64,000 bases of DNA from Thereva unica (Eukaryota; Arthropoda; Insecta; Diptera; Therevidae), in contig OX465282.1 in the NCBI GenBank assembly GCA_949987705.1, forward strand, positions 127,678,310 to 127,742,309. Reading direction: 5' to 3'. Made by a program: the position numbers and the translations under genes. The notes below the pieces were generated by a model. That model did no database searches and had not been told where the DNA came from. It saw nothing but the letters and a program-made list of their open reading frames with translations. Within the stretch, counting starts at the first letter, position 1. Every line of letters begins with the position of its first letter. Of this stretch, positions 43,820-55,977 are shown one piece after another.

Positions 43820-44450
43820 AAGATCCCCAAACAAAACTGGCAGAGGGTACAAGTCGCTCTCGCTAAGGTGACTATGGAGGTCCTGAGCGACAAACCAGGA
43901 CCTCCCCTCTCATCCTGGATGCCGGTTGGTATCAAGGCAGCATAACTCTTACGGCTTGCGACACCAGATCCGCAGAGCTATATAAAGCTGCGGTAGCTAG
44001 AATCGGGGAAGTTTACCCAGGCGCCCGACTCAAGGCAGTTGAAGCCGCTGATATACCATCACGTCTGAGGGCCAGAGCATGGTAGTTCCGTCAGAGACTG
44101 AGGAAATCCTCACTATGCTGAAGGACTTAACCCTCAGAGCAACACCAACAACTCGAAGGTTCTCAATACGGAGCAGACTAACAGGGCCAATTTAATCTCT
44201 TCTGTACAAAAGGAAAGGATAAACCCAGAACATGTATTCTGGTCAAATTTATTTTTAACTACCTACAGAACACCAAGCTTGCTATTTGTAATAAAGGTAA
44301 TGATCGCACCTTTGTTACCAAAAACAGAGAAGAAATGTTGGACATCACTCTTGTCTCAGACTGTCTCTCCGACCGAATAGTGGTCTGGAAGGCTTTGAAG
44401 GAACACTCCAGACCACAGATTTATAGAGTTCCAACTGCAAGACTATAGCT
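43820..44450 (+). pseudogene. LINE relic: ORF1 C-terminus joined to endonuclease
   Basis: Plus-strand frames show GSITLTACDTRSAELYKAAV, ARIGEVYPGARLKAVEAADI and PSRLRARAW (about 43930-44085), which resemble the C-terminal domain of LINE ORF1 proteins of the DUF4780 type (recalled, not searched). From 44265 another frame reads NTKLAICNKGNDRTFVTKNR and EEMLDITLVSDCLSDRIVVW, the distal part of an endonuclease domain as in R1/LOA-type elements. Most of the endonuclease between them is missing and the RT is absent. A stop interrupts RARAW. Confidence 0.6.
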
Positions 44451-45735
44451 CAACCCCCCTTCTAAAATAAAGAATTTCAGGAAGACAAACTAGTGTTAAC
44501 ATGTTAGGCTTATCGCCAGAACCTTGCCCCCAAGCCTCCCTGTATTCCCAAAAACGGGGAACAACTCGTCAGAATTGTGGACATTTTCGATGAACAATGC
44601 ATAGCCATTAATGATACAAGCATAAAGAGGCTTCCTAACCCCCATTGTGGTATCGCGAACTTGAAACACTCCGAAAAGAGTGCTGAAAGGAATTTAATGG
44701 GGGAATGAGATTGAACTTCGCTGGGTCTCGGTCCCTGTGTCTCGGCTGAGTATTGCGTTGGGTGAACTTTCGCGTTGGGTGAGCTTCTGAGGTTGGTGGA
44801 AGATCAAATTTGTAGTTTTGGACTTCGTTATGCCTTGGATATGATTTTACTGATCCGGGTTCCAATGAGGGTCGGTGCATTAGCTTCGACTATATGAGTT
44901 TTAGTTTGTTTCTCCGTTCGATTTTATGTTTTTAAGCACTGTTAAATAAAACTTTCAGAAAGGAGCGTGTCTAAGTATATGGCCGTCTCTATGGTAACAT
45001 CATATAAAGAAAGGAAGGTACATATTTTTATTTAGAAAATAATATTTATGCTATATGTTACCATGGCATGTGTATATTATAACTAGCTGGAGCCCGGGGC
45101 GCCTCGCTGCACCCAAAAGCCAATAGTATGGCGTAAGCCAAAATAATCGGGAATCTCAAAATCGCTATTTCCATGGACAATAAGAGCCTGAAATCGCACC
45201 ACGAAAGCACATCCGAAAAGAAAAGTGTCACTCCGCTCGTTAAAAAACGCAAACTACCCCCGCTAATTTATGCCCCCAGCCACAATTTAACAGTCTCACT
45301 GCAAATTTCGGAGGGAAAATTACAATACACGTGCGCCTGTATTTTATCCATACACGAAATGTTAATGTGTGTAGAAATGTCATTTCACCGCTTGCGTTCT
45401 AATTTCCAATTCTTTTGGTGCGCACTATAGTTTCCGTTTATTTTGCAGTTGAGATGATAAGAATTTTCATATATACAGTAGGCGATATTAAAGACATTTT
45501 TTTCGAATTTTTGATTCCGAATAATAAAATGTTCTGCTATCAATTATAATTTCGCATTATGAATAACGTCGGCTGTGTAGATTGCTACCTTACTGATGAA
45601 AATATCTTATAGGGTTATAAAAATACAAGGTGATATGTAAACCTCTACCAAAAAAAAATCGAAATGACCTAACGGCTATACCGTTACGAATTAATTTTCC
45701 ACAGGTTTGCAGGCTCAGTAAATGAAGAGTGTATC
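44451..45735. other. No gene recognised
   Basis: 44520-44640 may continue the LINE relic without recognisable motifs. Near 45080 a ctagctggagcccggggcgc stretch resembles CCCGG-rich ends seen in various insect repeats, not assigned. Short ORFs show no motifs. Confidence 0.35.
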
Positions 45736-45740
45736 TGAAG

Positions 45741-45893
45741 GACCCCATTCATGGTCAATTTGGATGTACATCGAAGTGCGGATGTACTACCAAAACTATC
45801 GATTGTGAGCCGGTCGGCTCATCAAAAGTCACTACGCGCATGGGTTTGATGAACATCTGGATTTACATCCAATTTGACCATGTGTGGGGGTCT
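45741..45893. mobile_element. Small MITE with about 34-bp TIRs
   Basis: The left end gaccccattcatggtcaatt pairs with the reverse complement of the right end (gacccccacacatggtcaaa), and pairing continues through ttggatgta. Flanks carry a tgaag direct repeat (45736-45740 and 45894-45898). About 152 bp, no ORF. Superfamily unknown. Confidence 0.65.
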
Positions 45894-45954
45894 TGAAGAA
45901 GAAAATGCAACCACGAGTTGAACCAAATACACATAAAATCCTATATAGCCACAA

Positions 45955-46195
45955 GCTTCAAGATCTCACTCCTACGCTAGATGGAACACGTGATGAGAAT
46001 GTCTGAAAAAGCGTCCCCCTCAAAAATCCTCTTTCTTCGAACACCAGGAAGACCTAGGACGAAATATAAAGATAACATAGTAATGGACTTCGACACAATT
46101 GAAACAAACTGGAAGAGTAAGACGCAAAACCAAGAACAATGAAAATATACTTTAGAAGGCGCCAAGGCTCACAAAGGTTCGCAGAGCCAATGATG
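45955..46195 (+). pseudogene. LINE RT C-terminal tail
   Basis: The plus-strand frame reads RWMEHVMRMSEKASPSKI, RTPGRPRTKYKDNIVMD and, after a stop, LEGAKAHKGSQSQ. This is the GHV-RM ... GRPR-R ... EEAKAHKGL ending of RTE/L2-like RTs. Only the last 80 or so residues remain. Confidence 0.65.
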
Positions 46196-49100
46196 CTATA
46201 ATTTTGTTGTTTTTCGCCCTCAACTCACCCCTTTTTGACTGCAGCTGCATATTTTGTAATTCATTTAATTCTCATTTTTTTATTATTCCTTACTTCTTAT
46301 AACGTAAAATGTGGCCAAGTTCAAGCAAAAACATATCTGGAAACATGTCACAGAAACTTAAAGCGATCAAATAAAAAAATAAAACCTCAGCCATGAATCT
46401 TTCCGCAATTTGAGCTAAATCTCAGCAGTCAGCAGTTTTCATGTTTAACGATGATAAAAACAAAAGTGACATTTTCCCTTTCAAAAAATAAATTGAGGAA
46501 GTCAACAATAAAATTTACATTTTAAAAGTTAAAATACGCCCTTCACAGCCGCTGTAGAATCCTGCAGACAAATAAGGCGATATTTTCGGGCTGTTAACAT
46601 AAATAAAGTTGAAGCGTGATTTGCACGCGTATACGCACATCCTTTACCCATGAAGGAGAATGCCTGGCTGGGTGTGTGTGCGTGAGTGTAAACGCTCGAC
46701 AAATTTCACTAGCCTGGAAAATACTTTCTAGATATACTGATTTTTGTTGTTGTTGGTGTTGTTGTTTTTGTTATTTTCAGCTCCTTCTATATGTGGGGGA
46801 GTCTATATCATTTACATCTTTTTATGACTCAATTACACGAACAAACAGGCAAATTTGTAAAAACATCAATGTAAATAAATCTCCGTCGAATTTGAATTTT
46901 ATTTATCATCATAAATAGACACCGGAGAAGTGTACCGCCCCCGCAGGAGGACCACTATATAACCAGATACGCATAAATTCCATATCTTCACATCCTATCC
47001 AAGGATTCGGTGGAGCACCCATTTTTTCAGTTAGTAGAGGGGATGGGTGGGGACATCATATGCTGTGACTGTGTAACCGTTATTCGACGGCTGAAAGGGT
47101 TGTGTTTTTTTAGGACCTTGATGTGGAGAGGGGGTGGTTGGCGGTAGAGAAAAATTCAGGGGTTTTTACGGCAACACTTTCCAGATTTGTATTCGATGGC
47201 ATCATAAATTCATATAGCACAAACAGCTCCAGGAGGTGGCTTACAGCGAGCGCCAGTGGGGGACCCTTTTCAAAGGAAACAGGACTCGCACGTCCCAGGG
47301 CCACCACCAAGGACCCCGCTCCTGTACCGCAGTCGAGCTTGTGCCGTTTTTACCGATTCAACCATTTTCTGCCCCGTTTTATATAAAAATTCCTGCCCTT
47401 CTAAGCCTTTTGATTTTATTCACCCACAACGTTTGCCATGATTGTCCTTGATTTGCATTCCAGTCGATAGGTGACGAAGAATAACTTTATGAGGGATGAA
47501 AACTGGATTAAGGTTTATTTCTGTGGATATTTTAAAAATTTACAGCCCCTGTCAGCCATAAATAAATAAAACAATAAAACCCAACCCAGCCGAACAGCGG
47601 AATCTCCGCAACGGGTGCAAAAAGGATCGTTTAGGGAGATGTAAGGACCCGGCACGTAGCAGCAAGTACTGTCGGCTGTTATCTACCCTGTTTCGTCGCT
47701 AACGACCGGCTCATTTTCGCTGTCGGTTGCCATTCTGAGTGATACTTTCGCAAACAATGCTGCTCTATTGTTATCGCCCATTGAGCAAAGTGAATAAAAA
47801 ATTCCGCAATTGCTCGAGGTAGATCTACTGCTTAGGCGCTTACCAGCTAACGGCAAGAACGGCACATTCCAATAGACAAAGCGGCTCTTAGCCCGAAAGA
47901 GGGTAGGCGGCCCAGCAAAGGGCATGGAACCCGGCACACGAAAAGAAAGGACTAGAGCCGACCTCCAGCTACACCCCTACCACCGGGGCGAGTGATAGCC
48001 ACACTCCTGCATCCTGTTTTCTAATTTATCAGAGTTTTTGGCTCCGAGGGAATTATGCTTGTACGAACATTAAGTCTGTTTGCTTTTCATTGCCGGATTC
48101 CGTTTGAAAGGGAAGCTACCCCCAGGAACAAAAACCTCCGGGATATGTTTTGATATCCTAATAAGATTTACGAAGCTTTAAGGACTCATTGGCGTAAAAG
48201 TTTTTAACTAGAGACGGATTAAGAGTAATTGAAGTCATTAATGTGGATTAGTTTCGATTGTTGGCCCAATCCCTTCGTGGGGGGGCCATCTTCGGCTTTT
48301 GTTGGTGGATAATTTGCGACAAGCGGAAAAAAAACTTTTTAATAACTTTTTACCCATTGTTCTGAATGGGATGGACTCCCATCCTCCGCGTAATCCCGCT
48401 GTATTTACTCTGACAATGTAAACACGGGATTCAAAAATAATTATATTTTCTAAACGGAAACAAAAGGGGAGATTTAAGGGATGTTTTCTTGTTTATACAA
48501 GGCACACTGTAAGGCAGAGCTCGGTCGTTAGTTTACGGAAGGGAATTTAATAAATTATTTTGTTTCTTACCTGCACAACGCCTAATAACAACAATATACA
48601 TAGATAAACATTCATATTTGATTCTGTTTTCAATCACAAAGCAAACGTTTTCCTTGTTCTGACATAAGGACTGTTGCATCTGCTTCTGAGCAGACTTGTA
48701 ACAATAGCTTCAAAGTAGCCTTAATTGGGCATCCATCCCTCTTACCTGGACCAATAATACAGAAATGCGACCACAGCAATATACAAATTTTAATACCAAA
48801 GTGGAGGAAATATATAGTTTGTAAGTTTGTAAATCACTCCTTATACCCCTCTTGAACGTTACTCTCCTTCTTCTTCATTATTTGCCTTATGCTTATAGGG
48901 ACTGTTGTGTAATACTCCTACAGGTAATAACAGTCTTGGCACATCAGACTTATTCTATGAAAGGAGTCACCCTCTCTTCCTCCTTGTACATCCTCGACAA
49001 CACTTTGATATATTTTAAGCATTCTGAGCCAGTTCTTTGTTGCAATGAATAGCTTTTGCGTTACCTGCTTCAATAGGATTTTGTCGAAGTGTTTTTGATA

Positions 49101-49642
49101 GACGATTTGTTTACATAAGACTTTACATAAGAAATCAGAAAATTTAAAATAAAGGCAATTTGCAAAAAGCTGTAAAAAAACTGTTAGAGATTTCCTTATA
49201 AGTAAATCTCGGAGGCCCGGGGCGGCCCCATAAATCAGTCTGTCTGCTTAGAAAGTGATGTATGTATTTGTAGTGCACATTTTGATAATACATATAGAAG
49301 TAGTTTTTGATAAAAAGAACTGTGTGGGTCCTCCTCCAGCCAGATATTATATACGTAGTATTGTTATAAAGGATCTTCCAACGAGAGGTATCCTTTGAGT
49401 AGAGAAGACGAGGAAGTGCAATTTATTAAACACGGGGAAGCATTTTGGCAACACTAATGCATAGCATTCTTTACGTATTTGTCTCTAACCCGGACAGTGG
49501 CTGTGTTATATTTATTCAAAAACCGGGAGGGATATCGTTTCTCAGCAACCATCTTGGTGATAACGGTTCACTTGGCTAAATGTTTGAAGCAGACCCTTCG
49601 CAAAACCTGAACAAATTTCACTACGCCTCTGTTCAGGTTAGA
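46196..49642. other. No gene recognised
   Basis: Includes an 87-codon plus-strand ORF at 47123-47386 and an 84-codon minus-strand ORF at 47683-47937. Neither has a motif. 47560-47990 is GC-richer than its surroundings and may be part of an unrecognised element. Confidence 0.35.
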
Positions 49643-49698
49643 CAATGTATTTTGTTGTTGTGGTTAAAGTCAATGTATTTTGTTGTTGTGGTTAAAGT
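49643..49698. repeat. Tandem 28-bp direct repeat, two units
   Basis: The unit caatgtattttgttgttgtg plus gttaaagt occurs twice head to tail with no differences. Confidence 0.95.
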
Positions 49699-49854
49699 GG
49701 AGGGGGAGAATTAGAGAGAAAATTTCTTGATCCCAAGTGCTTCCCTCAAATCCGTGTACATGTACGCTATTTTTGGTTCCTTATCTTCTCTATTCAAAGG
49801 AGGTATCATTTTAAATTTGAACGCATTTTTTGAACTGTCAACATACAACTGTCA

Positions 49855-50775
49855 TACCGTGAAATTTGGAAAGAAAAAACTATAAGGTTTTCAGATATGG
49901 ATCGAAACTAACTTCCAAAATGCTGGTAGAAATGCCTGGTTTTATAAGACAAAATTTTTATGAGTGATAAAGCTCATTTTTATCGGCCTAGGTGTAAGCG
50001 AACAAGCAAAACTTTCGCATCCTCGAAAGCCTAAGATGGACTACCTTTCCAAACCACTGTTACAGTTTCGTGCCAATTTTAGCTAGAGGTGTAATCGGGC
50101 CATACTTTTTGGAAACTGCTACTGGTTAGGCCCATACTATGAATGGATTGCCTTAGGGAACGATGTCGATTGATCATTTTGGCGTGCAATTGATGCTAAA
50201 TGTGGACGAAGCTTAAAATATATTTCATTTGACAATGTTTTTTCAATTGATAGAGTTGACTAATTTACAAGTCGTAAGATAATTTTTTACAGTGGCAGAT
50301 CTAGGTGGGTGGATATTGGCGCACTTTGTGTGTCTGAAAATGCGTGAAAAAGGTCTGATGAACTTCTATTTTCAACAAGACGTCGCACATCGCAGCCGCC
50401 ATTATTAAGTTCGCGCAGCGCAAGTTCTGTTCCCGAGTCACGTTGTGCCAAAACATGATCGTTCTCCGGATTTAATAGCACCAGACTTTTTCTGTTGGGT
50501 TATTTAAGAAGTAAAGCTTATGCCAGCAAGCCGAAGCCCATTGACTAACTCAAAGCTATCATACGAGCTGAAATAGCTGCTATAATACTCGAAATGCTAG
50601 ACAAGAGCTGGAGGTGAATATTTAATCCACATTGTATTCAGAAAGTGATTTGGAGTAAATGGTAGAAAATGCCCTAAATAAATCTTGCTTATTTGTCAAA
50701 TTTGGCTAAAAAATGTGAAAGTTATTCCATGTTGAAATACCAAAGATCTAGATCGCGTACCCATATTGTAGTGTT
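49855..50775 (+). pseudogene. mariner/IS630-like transposase relic
   Basis: Plus-strand frames read MSDKAHFYRPRCKRTSK near 49960 (the FSDEAHF motif with the first catalytic Asp), FQTTVTVSCQF near 50055, SGHTFWKLLL near 50095 and, further on, FQQDVAHRSRHY near 50375 (QQDGA motif, second Asp). HDRSPDLIAPDFFCW near 50455 carries the third catalytic position, and EVKLMPASRSPLTNSKLSYE follows near 50515. These match, in order, a DDE/D transposase of the Tc1/mariner-IS630 superfamily. The spacing between the last two Asp residues is about 30 residues with one stop. Between 50160 and 50370 an unrelated or highly diverged stretch interrupts the order. No TIRs were found. Clearly inactive. Confidence 0.7.
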
Positions 50776-51441
50776 GCGATCTCTAAGCTGAGCGGTGGTT
50801 TTCAACGCTATGCGGAATTAAAACTTGGCCAGGGACCTGTAAATTTGAAGATATGCTAGATGATGAAAATGATTTACTGAGGCCCCATTTAATAATAAAT
50901 TGAATGGTTTTCAGAGGCCTAACTAGCAACAACTTCCATACTCCCATCGGTTGCCCGTAGCTATCTACGATACCTGTATATTTCTTGCAGGGCCTGCTCA
51001 ATATTAGCCGTATAATAAATCCCTATCACATTTTCCAGTTGCAATATGAGTTTAATGCTGGGTGCCTGAAGCATCCAACCTCAGATCCACACACAAAAAC
51101 AAAAATTTGACATAAACTTCACATAAGGCTGGCTCCTATATTTCTGCATCACCACTTACCTGCACGTGAGCACCTTCCATCAGGGAGGACGCGAAGTAAT
51201 TAGGGAGCGTGGAGGGCAGAGGAGAGGACCTCACCAACCGCTAAGCCATCCTGATTTTTCCTTAGCATGAACCATAAATTTAAAGAACACGAACACTACC
51301 GTTTCCGCACAAAAACACAATAATTCTCAAACACCTATTTAATTCGTTACAGCTTATGTAATATTCCATTATTCGAAATGAAATTAAGCAACCAAACCAA
51401 AATCAAAAGTATAGTGACGAACTTAAACAAGGTAGTTTATA
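50776..51441. other. No gene recognised
   Basis: AT-rich flank of the transposase relic and of the following TIR element. No ORFs with motifs. Confidence 0.4.
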
Positions 51442-51444
51442 TTA

Positions 51445-52161
51445 TAGCATGTACACACCGACTTGGTTATCTCTTTATGTGGTTTCAAACTACATATTTC
51501 AAAACTAACAACTGTACACACTAACTCGATTGGTTATTTCTGTCATTTGTATTATTCTATATCGATGTCAATTCATGTTTTAATGTGTCAATTATATGTT
51601 ATGTTTGTTTTTAATTATGAACGTAATGGTCATAAAAATAAAAATTAAAAGAAAAAAGGAAGCTACATATTTGGAGAGCAATTTGGAGTATAATTTGTTA
51701 TGTATTTCTTAGCAATGTTGTGCAAATATGTTTGAATTTCTTGGCCACAGTAAATAGAGCCATGTGATGCTAATGCACTCGCTATTCCTTTGAAAATCTG
51801 TGAATTTTTCCTTTGTTTTTACCCTTGTGGACCAAACAGATCTTTTTTCGTTGGCGGTCCTGCATGACTCATTTTAATTTCAGCGAAAAATTTAAAATTA
51901 TGTCAACAAATAATATCCAAAATAAATATCATGACTGTTGACAACAAATTTTGGTAGATTGTTGAAAACTTTCATTGATAGGTGGCTCTCATGCCAGTTA
52001 ATTATCGTGGTTAAACGAGTTAACCATAGAAATTTTGCTTGGTTTGTGATTTTTGCTTGGTTTGAATATGTACGGCAAACCACGCACAAACCATCTAAAT
52101 TATTGTGGTTAACGCTTGAAACCATCTCAATAGTGGTAACCAAGTCGGTGTGTACATGCTA
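51445..52161. mobile_element. TIR element flanked by TTA
   Basis: The left end TAGCATGTACACACCGACTT and the right end are exact reverse complements for 25 bp (through GGTTA), and then weaker similarity continues (GGTTTCAA). TTA flanks both ends (51442-51444, 52162-52164). A TA duplication with ends GCATGTACAC is equally possible, which would suggest Tc1/mariner instead of PIF/Harbinger. 717 bp long, with internal GGTTAAC and GCTTGGTTTG repeats and no recognisable transposase. Confidence 0.8.
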
Positions 52162-52686
52162 TTACAATGCGTTTATAAATTCTTCAACATTGTGTCTGAA
52201 AAAACCCCGTCCTGGTACCAAGACGTTTTTTTTTTTACATTTATGCACTTACGACCGAAAGAGTTTTGTACAACACAACATTGAAACACTATGAATGCAG
52301 AATTGTTTGAAAACACCAGAACAACAAACAAAATTCAGTTTCACTATACGAGTATTTAGGGGTATATTTAGGTCCAGTATTGTCGCAGACATTTTTTCCC
52401 TGTTTTGTGCAATGAATTAATAACGCAAATAGTATCCCTCGGATTCAGGTCAAATATTTTATACCCTGAATATCATAGCTTATTTCTGGTTATTTTATTT
52501 TCCAAAATATTCAACTCTTACAAAATAATAGATCTTAAATATATACTAGGCCGAAATATAATACCACTAACAGAATTTTTAATGGGCTATTAGAGTGATG
52601 TACACCAGAATCTAGTCGAGGAAAGATAGTAGTAGATATGACATACATTGACAACAAGCCAACAAGTTGATTCTTTTATTTCGTCA
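52162..52686. other. No gene recognised; leader side of an LTR relic
   Basis: On the minus strand this lies downstream of the primer-binding site at 52687-52705, where gag would be expected. No gag-like frame is visible. Confidence 0.4.
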
Positions 52687-52705
52687 AATCCCACCGCTGC
52701 CACCA
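52687..52705 (-). promoter_or_regulatory. tRNA-Leu primer-binding site, 19 nt (minus strand)
   Basis: AATCCCACCGCTGCCACCA is the 3' end of tRNA-Leu (AAG type) with CCA, so its reverse complement on the minus strand is a 19-nt PBS, the longest of those in the window. The preceding minus-strand sequence gtaaacacaaaagt fits an LTR ending in ACA followed by a 5-nt spacer. Confidence 0.7.
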
Positions 52706-54263
52706 ACTTTTGTGTTTACAATACATTCAAACTGTGACCTTTTTTAACGGGCATTTAGAGTTAGTGTTTGCAGAGAAGTTTGTGATGTATTTGAATGAAT
52801 TTCATTTATGTGACTGTAATATGCTGGCGATTGCAATTATTTAGTTGGAATTTTTGATATTATTGCTTAATGGCTTGACAGAACAGAGGCCACATCATAA
52901 AACCGTGTGCTGCCTTTGGAACAATTAAATCCTTTTCAGACTAGATTGCTTTTGGATAATGGATTTTATGATGAGATCGTCGCCACTGCAAAGAACATCT
53001 ATCTTGCAGCTACATTAAAACTGAACCTTATTTCGTAGTACTTTGACGGGACACATTTAAGCTGCTTAAAAGTAAATCTTTTTCGGTTGGACTACGCTTT
53101 AAGTCATAAAAACTGTTCCTAAATAATTTTGTGCCTTTTATATTTAACAGATGTTCTGTCTTATATCTAAAAGCGTTATTATAAATGCACACAAGGATAA
53201 AAATCTATTCAACTTCGGCATCAGACTCAGACAATCTGAGCCATTTTTATTTTCTTTGAAAAAAAACCCTTGAGCTTTTCTAATCTGTTCCCTCATATTA
53301 TTTTGCTGTACATAATGCTCGCATGTGTATGTATGAGTGTATTATGCGGGGGAGTAGGGCCGAGACACAAAAGCCATTACTTCCCGACCAGAAACATTAC
53401 TCCTTCGACCTCTTTTAAAATTTTGTCTTCTTGCCTTTGAACAATTCATGGTTCGTTACTTATGCAAATTGAAGCCAAACTTTGTAATTTACTTTCCGGT
53501 GGTTTTGCTCGTGGTAGGAATATTTTAGTTTCGTTTGATTTTGGATTCTGATTAAAATAATTTGCAAGTAAATTAGATTAATGTGATAAAATTTACCAAT
53601 AATGGCCGCGTCCGCCAGGGCGATATAAATGCTCCAAAAATAATTTCGATTAATTGACTTGTAGTGACAGGATTGCGTAATGCACAAAAACAGCGGTTTG
53701 AGATACAATTTGGGTTTTCACTGCTACAAACATTTTTGTTCTGGTTTTACCATTCCCGAATTTTAAAGGGGTGGCCTTCAGAAGCCAATTTTGTCGAGTT
53801 TGCTTTGCGATTTGTTCAACTGAATTGAAATAATTTATTTCTGAGTTTGGAGACTTTTCAAGAGAATAATAGCACCACTATACCGGTATTGATCGTAGAT
53901 CTTGCATCGTTCAGTCTATTTCCTCCAAAGACACAATATACGATGAGAAGAATCACAATTCAACCGAGAATAGGCAATTGATGTACTTTGTTGTACTGAA
54001 ATTTCATTTTGATTTAGGCTGGAATGCGTTTTTCCAGATTTTTCCACAGCTCCACTTATCTGGACTATCCTATCTTTCAATCTGGAACCAACCATACATA
54101 TTCCCAAATTTTAAATTAAAGCGGTTGGGCGGTTTCGAACATTACCGTGTACGAACATAGTGACAAGTAATTTTTATATGTTAAAATACCACCCTTTGTT
54201 ATTGGTAAGTATGTTAATATTTTATATGTAGTGCAATCCCGAATGTAAAATATACATATATAC
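52706..54263. other. No gene recognised; LTR side of the 52.69 kb relic
   Basis: The first few hundred bases are presumably LTR on the minus strand, but its outer end was not found. The remainder is AT-rich with short motif-free ORFs. Confidence 0.4.
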
Positions 54264-55834
54264 GAGTTAACCTTCTAGCTCAGAAGGTGTACTTCTCAGC
54301 AGGGCTGAGAAACAATTTGCCACTGCCGTCGTGGCTCAGCTGAGACATGCAAACATAAAATATTAAAAACATAAAAGAACAAAAACATCAAACAGAGAAG
54401 CATGCAAAACTAAAAAGGGGAGTGAGGCACGCAGAGAGTCACGCCACATTGAGAAGGGTCCTTTTAAGGACAACTTCACTAGTTAGCAAGCTAAACACAC
54501 TCCTATTGTTGTTAGTATTTATAATCATGCGATTAACGGATTCGAACATGCCATAATTGGTGTTAGAGGAATTAATGTGCAAGAGAGGTTCACCTCTCAG
54601 GTTGTAGTTATTCACTCTAAATGACGCGCGGCTTCTTTAGAAACCAGAGTCCACCTTGTCATTCATTAGTCAATGAACGAATATAACGTCAGCGACCTAA
54701 CGGCGCTTATGGAGAGAGCTTAAGTTGAGCAATTTAAGTCTGTTTTCATAAGGCGGAAGAGCAAGTGGCTGAATGCAAACCGGACGAACTTCCTTTGAAC
54801 CGATTCGATTCTACTAACATGGGAGGAGTAGTAAGGAGACCATACCTGGGAGGCGTAGTCAAGCAAAGGCCTAACCAAAGATACGTACAGATGTTTAGTG
54901 ATGAGGGGGTTGTTGAACTCTTTGGACCATCTCTTTATAAATCCCAGGACTGAATTGCCCTTGGAGGAGATATAATTGATGTGGGTGGAGAAATCCAACT
55001 TACTTTCTAGCCTTACCCCAAGATCGATTACAGATTCAGTACGGGAGACCTTGTTGTCAAGGAAAGTATAGTCATAAGTTATAACACCACGTTTCCTACA
55101 AAAAGTCATGATCTCGCATTTACTAATATTAAGCACCAGGTTGTTGTTGGAACACCAAGAATAGAAGGTGTTTAGATCTGCTTGCAGAAGTTTGCAATCC
55201 TCTATACTCCTTATGTGGCGATACAGTTTGATGTCATCAGCGTAAATAAGGATTTTACAGTGCCTTAGCTGGGTAACCATATCGTCAATTGATAAAATAA
55301 AAAGGAGAGGGCCAAGAGCGGGACTCCAGAGGACGCTTCGATGTTCTTAGATTTGACTCCGCGGAATAGAACCTGGTAGGTTCTATCGGCTAAGTACGAC
55401 TGGAACCATACCACAAGGGCATGCGGAAAGCCTAATTTATTTAGTTTAGGAACTATAATAGAGTGGGAGAGCTTGTCGAAAGCCTTACTAAAGTCTGTGT
55501 AGACACAGTCAATTTGGCAGCCAGTAACAAAGCCTCTAACTGTGTGTGAAGAGAACTCCAGTAAATTAGTAGTAGTGGAACGGGCTGCAAGAAAACCATG
55601 TTGGTTTGTCGAGATAAGCCTCTTGCAGATAGGGGCGATAGCAGAATAAATAATAGATTCGAAGAGTTTTGGTATAGACGATAACTTCGCAATTGGCCTA
55701 TAATTAGATATTTCGTTTTTACAGCCTTTTTTATGGACAGGTATTATAAAAGAGTTCTTCCATAAGGTTGGGAAGCGCCCTTTATTTAGGAATTTTTGAA
55801 ATAAACATAGAAGAGGAGACAGTACTGGTTTCAA
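54264..55834 (-). pseudogene. Second LINE family, minus copy (RT with YADD)
   Basis: From the right, the minus strand reads IIPVHKKGCKNEISNYRPIA, ISTNQHGFLAARSTTTNLLE, DCVYTDFSKAFDKLSHSII and EASSGVP (to about 55290). A frameshift removes the rest of the PQGS motif, and the next frame reads CKILIYADDIKLYR, the intact active site. Then come LNISKCEIMTFCRKRG, ESKLDFSTHINYISSKG, GFIKRWSKEFNNP and RPLLDYASQVWSPYYSSHV, ending at 54720. The 3' UTR to about 54264 is shared with the plus-strand copy at 59.8-60.65 kb. The endonuclease and N-terminal RT are missing. A jockey/CR1-group LINE, not the same family as copies A to D. Confidence 0.8.
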
Positions 55835-55929
55835 CTGTTACTTCTGGTTTCAACATTGGCTGAGCTACTAAGATGGCACCAGTATTTCAATTAAAAATGC
55901 GGAGCTCTTTGCAGATAGCAATTATAAAT

Positions 55930-55977
55930 GCAAAAGTAACTCTGTCTGTCTGCCTGTTTCTCTGTTACGTTTTCACG
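55930..55977. repeat. Short CTGTCTGT / GTTACG repeat fragment
   Basis: aaagtaactctgtctgtctg followed by gttacgttttcacgcctaa. This wording recurs in many insect repeats (recalled), but I cannot assign it to a class. It abuts the start of LINE copy D. Confidence 0.35.
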
